This document shows positions 33,761 through 45,721 of a DNA stretch of 64,000 bases, piece by piece. Source of the stretch: Raphanus sativus (lineage: Eukaryota; Streptophyta; Magnoliopsida; Brassicales; Brassicaceae); the NCBI RefSeq assembly GCF_000801105.2, contig NC_079511.1, forward strand, positions 19,243,792-19,307,791. The letters are read 5' to 3'. Numbering within the stretch: position 1 is the stretch's first letter; every line of letters begins with the position of its first letter. Position numbers and translations under genes: made by a program. Below the pieces are notes generated by a model. The model was not told where the DNA came from. It saw nothing but the letters and a program-made list of their open reading frames with translations, and ran no database searches.

Positions 33761-36700
33761 TGATCATTCGGTTCGAAATGTCTAGATATGATCTTCTTGT
33801 CGTGATAAGCTTTTGTCCTCTCTTTGTATAACTTTGAGTTTTCATAAGCGTGATATCTGATTTCATCTAACTCATTCGGCTGAATTAATCTCCTTTCCTT
33901 AGCAGGTTTGACGTCGAAGTTCATCATTTTTACAGCCCATGCCGCCTTGTATTCTAACTCTACCGGAAGGTGACATGATTTTCCATAAAGTAGGTGAAAT
34001 GGTGTAGTTCCGAGTGGCGTCTTAAATGCAGTTCTATAAGCCCAAAGTGCATCATCCAGTTTTGTGGACCAATCTTTTCTTGTTTTCCCTACCGTCTTTT
34101 CCAGGATTTCCTTGATTTGACGGTTTGAAACTTCTACTTGTCCATTGGTCTGAGGATGATAAGGCGTAGCTACTCGATGGTGGACTCCATGCTTTGCAAG
34201 CAGCTTCTCAAACACTTTGTTAATGAAATGAGAGCCTCCATCGCTTATTACCACTCTAGGAACTCCGAATCTAGGGAAAATGATGCTTTTGAAAAGTTTT
34301 ACGACTACAGCAGCATCGTTTGTCGGGGATGCTATTGCTTCTACCCACTTAGATACATAGTCGACAGCGACTAGAATATATTTGTTCCCGTATGAATAAG
34401 GAAAAGGGCCCATGAAGTCGATGCCCCAACAATCAAAGACTTCTACTTCTAATATGAAATTTTGTTTCATTTCATGTTTTTTGCTGTTTTTTCCTCTTCG
34501 TTGGTAGCGATCACATTTTTCTATATAAGATTGTGCATCACGAAACATGGTTGGCCACCAAAAACCAGATTGAAGAATTTTTGACACTGTCTTAAAACTC
34601 GCAAAATGTCCAGCATAATCAGATCCATGACAGTGGAAAAGTATATTCGGAACTTCAACTTCTGCAATGCAGCGTCTATATATTTTGTCAGCACAATACT
34701 TATAGAGATATGGTTCGTCCCAATGATATCGTCTGACTTCTCTTAGGAACTTTTTCCTTGAGTAACCTTGGAGGCCTTCTGGTTCCACGTCAGCAGCTAG
34801 ATAATTTACTATATCAGCATACCAAGGTCGATTTTTAAAATTTCTGTCAATTGCGTGCACCCCCAGACTTAGACTTCTACCCCCAGGAGAATCAAATTCA
34901 GATTGCATAGAGTTATATGCAACATTGACATTTATATAACCTATCAATTTGTCATGTTTTGTGTGGGTTCGCTGGTTGTCTAAGGTGTCGATCGATACTT
35001 CATGCAGGGTACCGATCGATTTTCCCTCAAGAGTTGAACACATGTCGCCAATGAACGCAGAGTCCGTTTGATAGACGTTTTCTATAGGTAGTGAGTCATC
35101 AATTGGAACATCGTCTTCAACTCTAATTCGTGAAAGATGATCAGCAACTCCGTTTTCTACTCCTCTTTTGTCTTTTATTTCGATATCGAATTCTTGTAGG
35201 AGCAGGATCCATCTCACAAGTCTTGGTTTTGTGTCTTTCTTTTGCATTAAGTATTTTAAGGCAGCGTGGTCAGTGTGCACAACTACTTTTAAGCCAACTA
35301 AGTAGGGGCGAAATTTTTCGAAAGCAAAAACAACTGCTAGTAACTCCTTTTCGGTCGTCGCATAGTTTCTTTGCGCATCATCCAGAGTCCTACTAGCATA
35401 GCAGATAACATGTAACTTCTTTTCCTTTTTCTGCCCAAGTACTGCTCCTACAGCGAAGTCGCTTGCGTCGCACATTATTTCGAAAGGTAAATTCCAATCT
35501 GGAGCTTGCACAATGGGAGCAGTCACTAGAGCTGTCTTAATTTCTTTAAAAGCTCTTAGGCACTCAGGGGTAAAGTTGAATTTGACTTCTTTGCTCAGAA
35601 GAGATGTAAGGGGTATGGTTATTTTGCTAAAATCTTTTATGAATTTCCTGTAGAAACCAGCATTTTCCAGAAAACTTCTTACATCTTTTACATTGGTCGG
35701 TGTTGGCAAACCTGTCATCACTTCTATTTTAGCTTTATCCACCTTGATACCGGCTGCAGATACTTTATGGCCTAAAACAATCCTATCGTTAACCATAAAA
35801 TGGCATTTCTCCCAACTTAGAACAAGATTTTTCTCCTCACATCTAGCTAATACCTTGCACAAGTTGTTGAGGCATGATGTAAAATCGGATCCATACACCG
35901 AGAAATCATCCATGAAAACTTCCATGAAATCCTCGATCATATCTGTAAAGATAGACATCATGCATCTCTGGAAGGTAGCATGAGCATTACAAAGCCCAAA
36001 GGGCATCCTTCGGTATGCGAATGTACCATATGGACAAGTAAATGTGGTATTTTCCTGATCCTCAGGATGAATAGGGATTTGGAAAAATCCAGAATAACCG
36101 TCGAGAAAACAGTAGTACTGATGATTCGCTAATCTTTCGAGCATTTGGTCGATGAAGGGCAGGGGAAAATGATCCTTCCTAGTGGCGGCATTTAATTTCC
36201 TATAATCAATACACATTCGATGTCCAGTGACGGTTCGGGTAGGAATGAGTTCGTCTTTATCGTTCTTCACCACTGTAATACCTCTCTTTTTCGGAACGAC
36301 ATGTACCGGGCTTACCCAATTACTATCTGAAATCGGGTAAATGATTCCGGCATCTAGTAGTTTAATGATTTCTTTCTTAACTACTTCTTTCAGGTTTGGG
36401 TTTAGCCTTCTTTGGTGTTCTATTGATGGTTTCGATTTATCTTCTAAATGAATGCGGTGCATGCATAGAGTTGGAGAGATACCAGGAATATCTTCGAGAG
36501 AATACCCTAGAGCTTTCCTATACTTGCGCAATTTGTTCAGTAGCAATGCAAGTTCTCCATCATTCAGGTTGGCATTAACGATTACATGATAAGAATTATC
36601 ATAGAGAAAAGCGTATTTGAGTCCAGCTGGTAATTGTTTCAATTCGACCTTCGGTGCTTTTCCGGAGCTCAAATTGTCCATCGAAGATGGTTGTCGATCG

Positions 36701-37566
36701 ATGGGACGTTGTGTATATCGATCGATGTTGATTTTTGACTCGTCGTTTTTCTCTTCATCAACATTTTTTATTTCCTCGCTTGCGTTCATCAGCCGCGTAT
36801 ATTCGTCAATCCTGTTATCTATGCTAAACATGTTTCTTTCAGTGGTTGAAATGTCATTTTCTAAGGGGTCATCTGAGCGTAGATCCGAGAAGTATTCTTC
36901 AGCTTGCTCATAGATTTCATCCACATAGAATGCTCGATTATCGATTAGGGGATGCTTGATTAATTTTTCCATGTCAAAAGTCATTGAAATGTCTCCAATG
37001 TTCAAACGTAATCGTCCTTCCTTTACGTCAATTATCGCTTCAGCTGTGGCTAGGAAAGGTCTTCCTAAAATAAGAGGATCATTTGGTTCATGCTTGTATT
37101 TTAACACAACGAAGTCCGTAGGTATATGACAATTGTTTATCTTTATAGGTACGTCCTCAAGTAGTCCTTCTGGTACTCGAATGGATCTATCAGCAAGAAC
37201 CATGGTTATTTGGGTTGGTTTAAATTCGTCAAACCCGAGGGATATAGCAACAGAGTAAGGCTTAAGGTTGACGCTGGAGCCTAGATCGCAAAGTGATCTA
37301 TCAAATCGTTTATCTTTTATGTTGCAATCTAGAACAAAACTTCCAGGGTCAGGTCTTTTGATCGGTGTTTCGCCTTGGATTATGGCACTTACATCTTCAG
37401 AAACCATCATGACACTGTTTTCCGATGATGGAAATTTTTTGGATACCATGTCTTTCACATATTTCTTAATGGGGGGTGAAACTTTCATGGCATCGCTTAG
37501 TAGCATTTCAACTGTGATGTTTTCGAGGGCTTTCTTGCAAATTGCTTTATCCAATTCTCGTTTTGT
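33745..37566 (-). CDS. Athila pol: protease, RT, RNase H, integrase
   Basis: A continuous frame of about 1270 codons. The aspartic protease region has [18 protein letters not shown] has [10 protein letters not shown], then [16 protein letters not shown] (first catalytic Asp), [13 protein letters not shown] and the catalytic FMDDFSVYG. RNase H has [36 protein letters not shown] and VVHTDHAAL. The integrase zinc domain [13 protein letters not shown]...CDRYQRRG has Tyr in place of the last Cys. The integrase core has [21 protein letters not shown] and [11 protein letters not shown], so the D,D,E triad is present. There is no in-frame ATG at the start: it continues directly from gag after one TAG codon. 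The enzyme set would copy and insert the element. The Cys to Tyr change and the 3' frameshift suggest this copy is no longer autonomous. Confidence 0.92.
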   Translation of the reverse strand, partial: TKRELDKAICKKALENITVEMLLSDAMKVSPPIKKYVKDMVSKKFPSSENSVMMVSEDVSAIIQGETPIKRPDPGSFVLDCNIKDKRFDRSLCDLGSSVNLKPYSVAISLGFDEFKPTQITMVLADRSIRVPEGLLEDVPIKINNCHIPTDFVVLKYKHEPNDPLILGRPFLATAEAIIDVKEGRLRLNIGDISMTFDMEKLIKHPLIDNRAFYVDEIYEQAEEYFSDLRSDDPLENDISTTERNMFSIDNRIDEYTRLMNASEEIKNVDEEKNDESKINIDRYTQRPIDRQPSSMDNLSSGKAPKVELKQLPAGLKYAFLYDNSYHVIVNANLNDGELALLLNKLRKYRKALGYSLEDIPGISPTLCMHRIHLEDKSKPSIEHQRRLNPNLKEVVKKEIIKLLDAGIIYPISDSNWVSPVHVVPKKRGITVVKNDKDELIPTRTVTGHRMCIDYRKLNAATRKDHFPLPFIDQMLERLANHQYYCFLDGYSGFFQIPIHPEDQENTTFTCPYGTFAYRRMPFGLCNAHATFQRCMMSIFTDMIEDFMEVFMDDFSVYGSDFTSCLNNLCKVLARCEEKNLVLSWEKCHFMVNDRIVLGHKVSAAGIKVDKAKIEVMTGLPTPTNVKDVRSFLENAGFYRKFIKDFSKITIPLTSLLSKEVKFNFTPECLRAFKEIKTALVTAPIVQAPDWNLPFEIMCDASDFAVGAVLGQKKEKKLHVICYASRTLDDAQRNYATTEKELLAVVFAFEKFRPYLVGLKVVVHTDHAALKYLMQKKDTKPRLVRWILLLQEFDIEIKDKRGVENGVADHLSRIRVEDDVPIDDSLPIENVYQTDSAFIGDMCSTLEGKSIGTLHEVSIDTLDNQRTHTKHDKLIGYINVNVAYNSMQSEFDSPGGRSLSLGVHAIDRNFKNRPWYADIVNYLAADVEPEGLQGYSRKKFLREVRRYHWDEPYLYKYCADKIYRRCIAEVEVPNILFHCHGSDYAGHFASFKTVSKILQSGFWWPTMFRDAQSYIEKCDRYQRRGKNSKKHEMKQNFILEVEVFDCWGIDFMGPFPYSYGNKYILVAVDYVSKWVEAIASPTNDAAVVVKLFKSIIFPRFGVPRVVISDGGSHFINKVFEKLLAKHGVHHRVATPYHPQTNGQVEVSNRQIKEILEKTVGKTRKDWSTKLDDALWAYRTAFKTPLGTTPFHLLYGKSCHLPVELEYKAAWAVKMMNFDVKPAKERRLIQPNELDEIRYHAYENSKLYKERTKAYHDKKIISRHFEPNDQVLFV

Positions 37567-39108
37567 CTACGACGTGTTGGGAGGGAAGGGTGTTAAAGGT
37601 TTGTACACTCTTTCTATTACCGGTTCGACGGGTGTCGTTCTCGGTGTAGTAGGTGTAGGACGTCGATCGATGGTTGCATCACCACATCGATCGATGTTCT
37701 TACCCTTCTGTCGATCGATATCTTGTTTACTTCGTCGACCGATAGTTGCATCTTCCTTTTTATCATCGCTGAGGTTAATCGGTTCAGAATCATCAAGAAT
37801 TATTGGTTTGGGTCCACATTTTTCAGTTCTCTCTCCTTCAGCGAGTTTGCCATTGGAAACGCTTTCTCTTGTAGTTGGAACAAGGCGTTTCCCGCTCCTT
37901 AGAAGTACAGAGCAGACTTGACGTTTTGGGTTTGTGTCGATCCTTCTAGGGAGACATTCTTTTTCTCTTCGGACAAACCCATCGTCGTGGGAAACTCGGC
38001 TATCCAAAACTTTTACATGATCGCTCAAAGCCTCTAATTTCTTATTGAAATTAGAGCACATGGAATCTAATCTTACATCAACATCCATGACCGTCTTCTG
38101 CTGGTCTTTCAAAATTTCTTCCAATTTAGATTCCACAATGCTCTCATGAGCCTGTTCTTCCTCATGGCTTCTTGTAGACCTCATGTTTATCTGCGGGTTA
38201 ACAAGTTTTTGTTCGCAGAAGACAATCTGATCGATGAGGTTTACATGTTCTTCTTCATCTCCTTCATGTGAAGAGGTTTTGGATATCCGATCTCCATTGG
38301 AAATCTCCATCTTTCTCCTCTCGAGATCAACCTTCGCGGTACTAGTGCTGGTTGCTACATTTTCAATTAGCCTCGTGGTTTCTTTGGGGCTCCTAGTTTT
38401 GAAGTTCCCTTGACTTGAAGCGTCCAAAGTCGATTGGTATATCAAATCGAGACCTCTGAAGAAAATATTAAGTAGTTGAATCTCGGAGAATACATGGTGG
38501 GGGCAGTCTTGCTGGTAGCCTTTGAATCTCACCCAAGAGGCTTTAAAAGCTTCAGCAGTGCCTTGAGAAAAATTATAGATATTATTCCTTAATTCTTCGG
38601 TCCGTGGGTCATCGAAGAAATTTTTGAGAAATGCACTTTTGATATCGCTCCAGAAAGTCAGAGATCCTGGGCGCAGCTGTTTCAGCCAGCAGGTCGCGTC
38701 TCCATCAAGAGAATGCGGGAAGTGTTTGCAGAATAGGTAGTCTTCGGAAACTCCCTGCATCTTTATGTTAGACACAAAGTCCTCAAGTGCTTCGATATGG
38801 TCTATGTGATTTTCATGAGGGAGACCATGAAAGGGGTTTTTACCTACTAGAGATAAATATTTTGGTTTCAATTCAAAGTCTTTCCTCTGAATTGCTGGTG
38901 GGCGGATCGCAGACCTGTTGGTGTATAACCGATCAGGTCTGTTGTAATCTCCAATCGTTTGGTAACGCTCCAGTCCAGCATTCAAAACAACAACTATTCC
39001 AACAGGGATTGCAGTCCTATGTCTAAAATTAATTTGGTTCGCTGCATTGCATACTTGATCTCTTTTATTTCCTAGAACTACTTTTCCATTATTGAAATTC
39101 GTAAACAC
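37567..39108 (-). CDS. Athila gag, 513 aa
   Basis: ATG at 39108, stop TAG at 37567-37569. The central region (about residues 85-230) fits Retrotrans_gag (PF03732): FHGLPHENHIDHIEALEDF, LKQLRPGSLTFWSDIKSAFL and FKASWVRFKGYQQDCPHH. The C-terminal third is charged and contains short IDR-containing segments (DIDRQKGKNIDR, TIDRRPTPT) encoded by ATCGATCGA-type repeats. Gag forms the virus-like particle core. Pol follows in the same frame after the stop codon. Confidence 0.9.
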   Translation of the reverse strand: MFTNFNNGKVVLGNKRDQVCNAANQINFRHRTAIPVGIVVVLNAGLERYQTIGDYNRPDRLYTNRSAIRPPAIQRKDFELKPKYLSLVGKNPFHGLPHENHIDHIEALEDFVSNIKMQGVSEDYLFCKHFPHSLDGDATCWLKQLRPGSLTFWSDIKSAFLKNFFDDPRTEELRNNIYNFSQGTAEAFKASWVRFKGYQQDCPHHVFSEIQLLNIFFRGLDLIYQSTLDASSQGNFKTRSPKETTRLIENVATSTSTAKVDLERRKMEISNGDRISKTSSHEGDEEEHVNLIDQIVFCEQKLVNPQINMRSTRSHEEEQAHESIVESKLEEILKDQQKTVMDVDVRLDSMCSNFNKKLEALSDHVKVLDSRVSHDDGFVRREKECLPRRIDTNPKRQVCSVLLRSGKRLVPTTRESVSNGKLAEGERTEKCGPKPIILDDSEPINLSDDKKEDATIGRRSKQDIDRQKGKNIDRCGDATIDRRPTPTTPRTTPVEPVIERVYKPLTPFPPNTS

Positions 39109-39390
39109 AGACTTACCTGCTTCTGGCTGGTGGGCGTCGATCGATGTGTGTAAATCAGGGTCAATCGATTTAGGTTGACCGGTATCGATCGATTCCAGCA
39201 GTGAAGTGTCGATCGTCTAGTTCGTCGATACGTCGCTCGATATGCTCATATTTGCGCCGATCGACTGTCTGGCCGAGACTTGTGTTCTTCTCCTAAGTAC
39301 CTTTGTCAGCAGGAAAGTGAAAAACTTTTAAGCAACAGAATCCTAAATCTAGACTATATTATAAATTTAATCTACTGGTAATAAGAATGA
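39109..39390. other. Athila 5' leader between PBS and gag
   Basis: Non-coding leader rich in TCGATCGAT-type motifs (39135-39270). No separate ORF. Confidence 0.6.
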
Positions 39391-39409
39391 GTCCCCGGCA
39401 ACGGCGCCA
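39391..39409 (-). other. Athila primer-binding site (tRNA-Asp type)
   Basis: The minus strand reads TGGCGCCGTTGCCGGGGAC, the PBS complementary to the tRNA-Asp 3' end used by Athila elements, 4 bp from the 5' LTR end. Confidence 0.85.
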
Positions 39410-39413
39410 AATT

Positions 39414-40867
39414 TGATATCACTCAAATTACCCTAACAAGCGATCTTACTCTCTCAAATAAGAGGTTCGATTGTAGTACTTAGGGGTCGAATCCACAGAG
39501 ACTCAAGGATTACACAATAGATTACATAGTCTTCGAAATAAAGCTAGAAAAATAGGTTTTAAACAGTAAATTAAATGATTAGCAAGGCAGTTGCTTGATT
39601 GATTTGATTTGAGGTTGTTAACAGGAAGAAAGGTAGCTAGATTCAGGTATTATCACAGGTTTGACAAGTTTGCAATTTATTTAGAGTTTTTAGTATTCAT
39701 AATTCTGAACTCAAACTGTTGGTTTAATCAAATGATTAACTTCGGTTGGATCTTGGGTCATCAACTCTCGTTCGATGATCATAAGAAAGTGTCGATCAAT
39801 AATTCAATGGAACATCGATCGATGCACCTTTCACAATATCGACCGATACAACCCTAGTTGCGTCGATCGATATTGCTTCCAGCGAGCCTTAAGATCAGGT
39901 TTGAAGGGTTCTCTAATCTAACTAGGAACAACTCTCGTTTGTTCTCAGTCAGATTAGAACACACTAGTTTAGTTTTCAGGAAACTGTTAAGTTCTCACTT
40001 ATCCAAATTAATCCTAAGATCTAGGTCAAGGATGACTAATCCCAAACAAAGTATTAAGAACAACTAGATGAAGAACTATATTTTAAACACCCTAACAATG
40101 GTTTATTTGCAATACATGAGTCAACCTTGTGAGAAACCTAAATCTAACAATGAGACTACTCAAACATATTCATAAGAAACATTATGATGGTCTGAATAAT
40201 ACTGCAATAGAATAAATAAGAGAAGAACAAAGTAAAGAAACAAAGAGAGTTCAAGATCTTCCCTCTCTCAAGGTGCTCAGATCTCTCTCTCTCCAATCCT
40301 AAGCTTTCTCTCTCTCTAGAATAGTATGAAGCATAGCAGCCAACAATGGCTTAGAAAACAGTAAAATAGGGTTTCTGGTCGACCAAGGGCATAAGGGTAA
40401 TTTCTAGTTACTTCTGGGCTTCAGTTGGTCATAAAATATACTCAGCCCACATTCTGATGTCCCTGTCGATCGACATGCAGTGTGCTGCATCGATCGACAT
40501 ACAGTCCTCTTCTCGACGGCTTCCTCTCGCGAGGCAGACTGACCACTCTTTAGTAAAATGGTCATAACGTCTGCTACAGGATGCTGATTGACCTCATATC
40601 GGTGGCATTGGAAAGCTAACTCAACGCTCTATCTAGGGGCAAAATATGAGCTAAATCCAACGGTGGAAGGTCTTCATCGAGAGCTAAAAATCTGAAGCGT
40701 CTGTGCAGTTCTGCACTGCGAAAGACTTCAAAAGGCACAAAATCACCATATATCTCCAAATCGTCCCTGAACCTGTAAATACTCTAAATAGACTCCAATA
40801 CATAATAAATAGTATATAAAACACTTATATACCATGGGTAAAAATGGGTAAAATCCATGGTATATCA
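39414..40867 (-). repeat. Athila 5' LTR
   Basis: Starts tgatatcactc and ends ggtatatca on the plus strand. Near-identical partner of 30707-32153. Confidence 0.92.
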
Positions 40868-43355
40868 GCCACGTCGCTGCTTCCTCTAATGCTTTGGAAA
40901 AGATTTCCATGTCTTCCATCCTTCTATGTTCGAAACAGAGGGATTTGCGGGCTTTCCACAGCTGCCAGAGGATCCAAGGGAAGGAAAGACGAACCTCATT
41001 CTCCTGTGGTAATTTCTTACTTGCAGAGATCAAGGGATAGAAATTAAGCCACACTGAATTAGTTGAGAAGCCACCAGCAGGAAGTGGAAATCGTGATCTA
41101 GCCCACACTTTCCTTGCAACTTCACAATGAAAGAGACATGGCAAAATGGTCTCAGCCGCTGAACCACATCTCAGGCACGTTGCATCTATCATGATACCTC
41201 TAGTCTGCAATCGGTCTTTCACAGCCAAGGCTCCAGATAGTGCTCTCCACATGAAGTGCTTGATTTTAGGAGACGTTTTAGTCTTCCATAGATCCTTTCA
41301 CAGTCTTCTTTCAATAGGTGGAAGGCCTGCAGAGGGAGGTTGATGCATAGCTTGTAAAGTTTCTGCTAACTTATAACCGCTCTTAGCGTTGTAACAACCA
41401 TTCTTCGTGAAGCCCCACACCTTGATGTCTTGGGAAGATAGGTCAAATCTAGTCTTCTCAATGATAGCAATGTCCTCATCACAGAACAATTCTTGAAGCA
41501 GATGTGTATTCCAATCTCTCGAGACAGGATCAATTAAGTCATTAACCGTTAACGTGAAGTCAACAACAGCATCTTGTCTGTACATAGGAGCACGGGCACT
41601 TCCATCCACAATCCAATTATCATTCCACACTCTGGTATCTTCCCCTGACCCAATCCGTTGCAGTAAGACTTTTGAAAGTAGTTCCCTTCCATGTAGAATG
41701 CTACGCCAGGCGAAGGAAGGTCTAGATCCCACACTGCAGTCAAGAAAATCTGAACGTGCAAAGTACCTCTGTTTCAACACACGAGCCACTAGGGAGTTCG
41801 GGTTAGACCAAATCCTCCAAGCCTGTTTGGCTAGAAGAGCTTGGTTGAACTTTTCAATATCTTTAAAACCAAGACCACCAAGCTCTTTATCTTTGCACAG
41901 CTTCTCCCAAGCAACCCATGAAATATTTTTCCTGTTGTTACCCGAGCTCCACCAAAACTCCACCATGGCACTTGTTAGCTTGGCACAAACATCTTTAGGT
42001 AATTTGAAACAAGACATAGCATAAATAGGTAAAGCTAGAGCAACAGACTTCAGAAGAATCTCTTTTCCTCCTTGCGATAGTGACTTTGCAAACCATCCCC
42101 TCAACCTTCCTTGCAACTTTTCCTTGAGAAAGTTCAACATCTTAACTTTCGATCCACTGAAGCATTCAGGTAAGCCGAGATAAGATCCTTCACCACCTTC
42201 TTTCTCAATACCCAGGATGCGTTTAATCTCCTGTTTAGAGGTTTCAGGAACCTTAGCACCAAAGATAATCGATGATTTCTGGTAGTTGATAGCTTGTCCT
42301 GAGGCATCACCATACGCTTTTAAACAAGATGAAATCTCTGTTGCTTCCACTGTATCAGCTCTACACAGCAGTAGGCTATCATCTGCAAACAATAAATGAT
42401 GCACAGATGGGCAAGACGGAGAGAGCTTGATCCCATGGAGCCTTCCTGCTTCTTCTGACGTATTGAGACAGGAGACAAGTGCTTCAGCACACAATATAAA
42501 CAAGAAGGGGGAGACTGGATCGCCTTGACGTAATCCCCGCTCCGGTTTAATGAAACCATGAGATTGTCCATTCAGCAAAACAGAGAAGGAAACCGAAGTA
42601 ACACAAGCCATGATCCATCTGATCCAAATTCTATCAAAACCCAACTTTTCAAGTAGAATCTCCAAGAAATTCCACTCCACTCTGTCATAAGCTTTTGACA
42701 TATCCGTTTTAATAGCCATGCATTCTTCAGATACCTTAGGATTAGTCCTTAACCCATGCACCATCTCATGCGCTATAATGATGTTATCTGATATGAGCCT
42801 CCCAGATACAAACGCTCCCTGTGTATCAGAAATAAGGCTAGGCAGGAAGGATTTTAACCGGTTACTTAAGATCTTTGAAATGATCTTATACTGCACAGAG
42901 CAGAGACTGATCGGTCTTAAGTCTTGCATCTTTGTTGGCTTGGTTATCTTGGGTAATAAGCATAGTTGGGTATGATTCCATCCTTCAGGCATTACAGCAG
43001 TCTTGAAGAAATCGCCAATCTCTTCAGTAAGCTTTGGACCCACTATGTGCCAGAACTTTTGATAAAATATTCCAGTCAGTCCATCCTCTCCTGGTGCACT
43101 GCTACCTTTAACCCCAAATTCTGCTTTCTTTATTTCTTCTGCTGAAACGGGAGCAACCAGTACATTGTTCATCTCAGTAGAAACTCGGCCTCTGAATCCC
43201 AAGAACAGAGATTCCAAGTCAAAAGGATCAGAGCTCCTAAACAAGTCTCGATAATACTCCACCGCAATGTTACCTTTGGAACCTTCTGAGAAATGTTCAT
43301 GTCCCCATTCATCTAGCAGCATGAGAATGCGGTTCTGTAGTCTTGTACCTTTCAC
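40868..43355 (-). pseudogene. LINE ORF2: reverse transcriptase and zf-RVT part
   Basis: The minus frame from 43355 carries the non-LTR RT. It shows LRPISLCSVQYKIISKILSN, TQGAFVSGRLISDNIIIAHE, KTDMSKAYDRVEW (catalytic Asp), RGLRQGDPVSPFLFILCAE and the active-site box HLLFADDSLLL. Downstream come the thumb region and a zf-RVT zinc domain (CLRCGSAAETILPCLFHC, near 41170-41110). A TGA near 41298-41300 interrupts the frame, which otherwise continues without shift to the Athila insertion at 40868. RT would perform target-primed reverse transcription (family knowledge). Apart from that stop, the RT core itself looks intact. Confidence 0.9.
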
Positions 43356-44394
43356 TCAATTGTGGAAAAATTTTGTAACCAGACCTTAACCATTCCTCTC
43401 TACACCTCTGTCTCCAATAGGTCTCTTCCTCTTTTAACGCTTCCGCTAAGTCAAGTTTCAGCTTCTTCATTCTGTTATAAGAGGGGTAGACTTTAGCCAC
43501 TTCTTTCTCTAGATCATCTTTCAGTCGAGAGTATCTTTTCCACTTCATGATTTTCTTCCTACAACGTCCAATACGTTCCATAGTATTACTCTGATCAAAC
43601 TCTTCTGTGCCCCAACTCTCTTTAATAAGCTCCTCGATCCCATTTTTGTTGAGATAGCGCTTATCAAAGAAGAACCGATTCCTCTTAGGATCATCTCTCT
43701 CCATAGCAAAACATATTCGAATAGGGAGTTGATCTGAAGCCCACAACTCCAAGTATTCCATATTTGATCTTCGAAATAAGGAGAACCATTCGTTGTTGCC
43801 AAAACTGCGGTCCAATCTACACTGTACCCACACACGTTCTCTCCAGGCACCCCATGATAAGCAGTTCCCAGTGTATCGCAGCTCTTTAAGTTTGCAATTC
43901 TCTGCCATATTACGGAAGTCCCAGAATGTGGACTCATGGCGAATCGCACCACCAACCTTCTCCTCATTGGACATTAACTCATTAAAATCCCCCGCAAGCA
44001 ACCAAGCTTCATCTCTACTCAAACCAATATTTGTCAATCGTTCCCAAACCTCCTGTCTCTTTGCTACGACAGGATCACCATACGTGCAGGTAAGAAAAAA
44101 TTTAATGGAGCCAAACTTCACCTCCATGTAAATGATCCTCTTATCTGCAGACAGAACCGAAACAGAGTAACTATCTTTCCACATCACAGCAAGCCCTCCA
44201 CTTAATCCAACAGGCTCCACCGTAACCATCTGACTGTAACCCAAACGTTGCCTTAACCCTTCCATGTGACTATACTTTTGCTTAGTTTCCATAAGAAATA
44301 AAAAATCCGGGAATAACTTTTGTCTGAATACCCGGAGTTGTTGTTCTGTCTCAGAGCTTCCTGCTCCTTGAAAGTTCCAGCAAAATATACTCAT
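43309..44394 (-). pseudogene. LINE ORF2: apurinic-type endonuclease part
   Basis: The probable start is ATG 44392-44394, reading MSIFCWNFQGAGSSETEQQ, as usual for plant LINE ORF2; an upstream in-frame ATG at 44580 lies inside ORF1. Endonuclease/exonuclease/phosphatase motifs include LFLMETKQKYSH, LLAGDFNELMSNEEK and LWASDQLPI. The conserved SDH near the end of the domain is SDQ here, replacing a catalytic His. A frameshift near 43340-43355 separates this part from RT. The domain would nick target DNA; with these changes it is probably inactive. Confidence 0.85.
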
Positions 44395-45721
44395 GATGAC
44401 TGCAGCGGCTTCAATATAGAAGCCACCGAATTTCTTGAAACATTTGGGGTTTTGTTGTCTGAAGCAGAGGCTGAGCCAACCTGCTTCCTCTTTGCACCAT
44501 TTGCAGCATTCATCTCCTCTTTTTCTTCTTCTGGTCTTGCTGCAGAGGCCACTCACTTGGGGTTTAGTTTCCTCTTCCAAGACTGAGGTCGTTTCCTCTG
44601 GCTCTTTCCAACGCTTAAGTTTCCGGAAGCACGCCCCTCCGAAGAGGGGCCAAGCTGAAAACCCGTCGAAACAGCAGCTGGAGCAGAAAGAGTATCACAG
44701 AAACTTGCAGAAGACTCCGCTTCCTCTTCTACATCTTTCAAACGGAAGACGTGTTCCGCACGTGATCGCTTCCCATTTCCTTCGAGTGCAGGAGGACTCT
44801 CAGGGTATTGAAATACATGACCTTTCCCCTTGTCAATCTCATTAGTGATTCTCGTTAAGCGGATGGAGGATTCTCTTGCATTTTTTTCAATGCCCTGTTT
44901 CACTCTGACAATTCTCGCATTGCGTTCAGTCTCATCAGAGTGAGAGATATAGAGCATAGCCATCTGTTGATCTGCTTTTGAAAGTTCAGGAAACATCGGT
45001 GGAAAACCAGGAGGAGCCTCCAGCGCTTCCACTCTATTCTTCAGCAGCGGAGTTGGACTTGTTGGTTGTGCAGGGGGCGTCACTGAACTGCTAGCTGTTC
45101 CCCGATTCAATTGGTAACCTTTCCTTAACAGAGGGCACCGAATTTTTTCATGCGTGATACGCAAGCAATGGAAGCAACGCTTGTGGATTCTCTCGTATTC
45201 AAACTCAATGAGAGCCTCACCACCAGATTTCAGAGACAACTTCCTGGAAGCCTTAGCAGGGTTATCCACATGAAATGTGATCTTTGCTCTTACATACTCC
45301 TTAGTGTGAGAGATTTTAGGATCATACGCAATCATCTCCACTTTACCGATCTCAGAAGCAAACTTGTACATCGTTCCAGTGGTAAAGTGGATCAATGGGA
45401 TGTTCTTGATATGGATCCAGACCCCCATCGTGCTCAAAAAGTCTTCAGGAGGAGACGCATTCCATCTCTCTAGAGCCAGAGCCCAATGGTTATAGGACCA
45501 AGGACGATCATTAAGTACTGTCACCAGATCTTCCTCCCTCTGAAAGATAAACTGAAAACGGTCTCGAGACAGAGCGATCCCTCTAACTCTTCCATAGACT
45601 CTCCAAGTTGTGGGCATGAGACCGATCATACCAGCCATGGATTGACAGTCAGGGTTAAACAGACATCCAAGTAGACTCGTTTCATTGACATCAACAACAG
45701 TGAACTCGGGTTCGTCAGGGA
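44391..45721 (-). pseudogene. LINE ORF1 (DUF4283 and zinc knuckle), main part
   Basis: Continues from 49732 across the CACTA insertion. It contains a DUF4283-type RNA-binding domain (TWRVYGRVRGIALSRDRFQF, then WALALERWNASPPEDFL) and a CCHC knuckle (RCFHCLRITHEKIRCPL, near 45185-45135). The rest is low complexity and charged. A TGA at 44553-44555 ends the present frame, but the same frame resumes afterwards and reaches its original TGA at 44391-44393, which overlaps the ORF2 ATG as ATGA. The product would be the nucleic-acid-binding chaperone of the LINE (family knowledge). Confidence 0.85.

Larger units (their letters stand above)
30707..40867 (-). mobile_element. Athila-type Ty3/gypsy LTR retrotransposon, nearly intact (10,161 bp)
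   Basis: Flanked by the perfect 5-bp duplication gccac (30702-30706 and 40868-40872). The LTRs of 1447 and 1454 bp start TGATATCACTCAAA and end TATATCA (left copy TATATTA). A tRNA-Asp-type primer-binding site lies 4 bp inside the 5' LTR. Gag and a 1.27-k-residue pol are in order on the minus strand, followed by a long non-coding 3' region as in Athila elements. The LTRs look highly similar by eye, suggesting recent insertion. Lesions: one in-frame stop between gag and pol, and one frameshift near the pol end. Confidence 0.92.

Noticed and set aside
37268..37921. 217-codon plus ORF
   Set aside because: Lies antisense across the well-supported Athila gag/pol frames; a shadow ORF.
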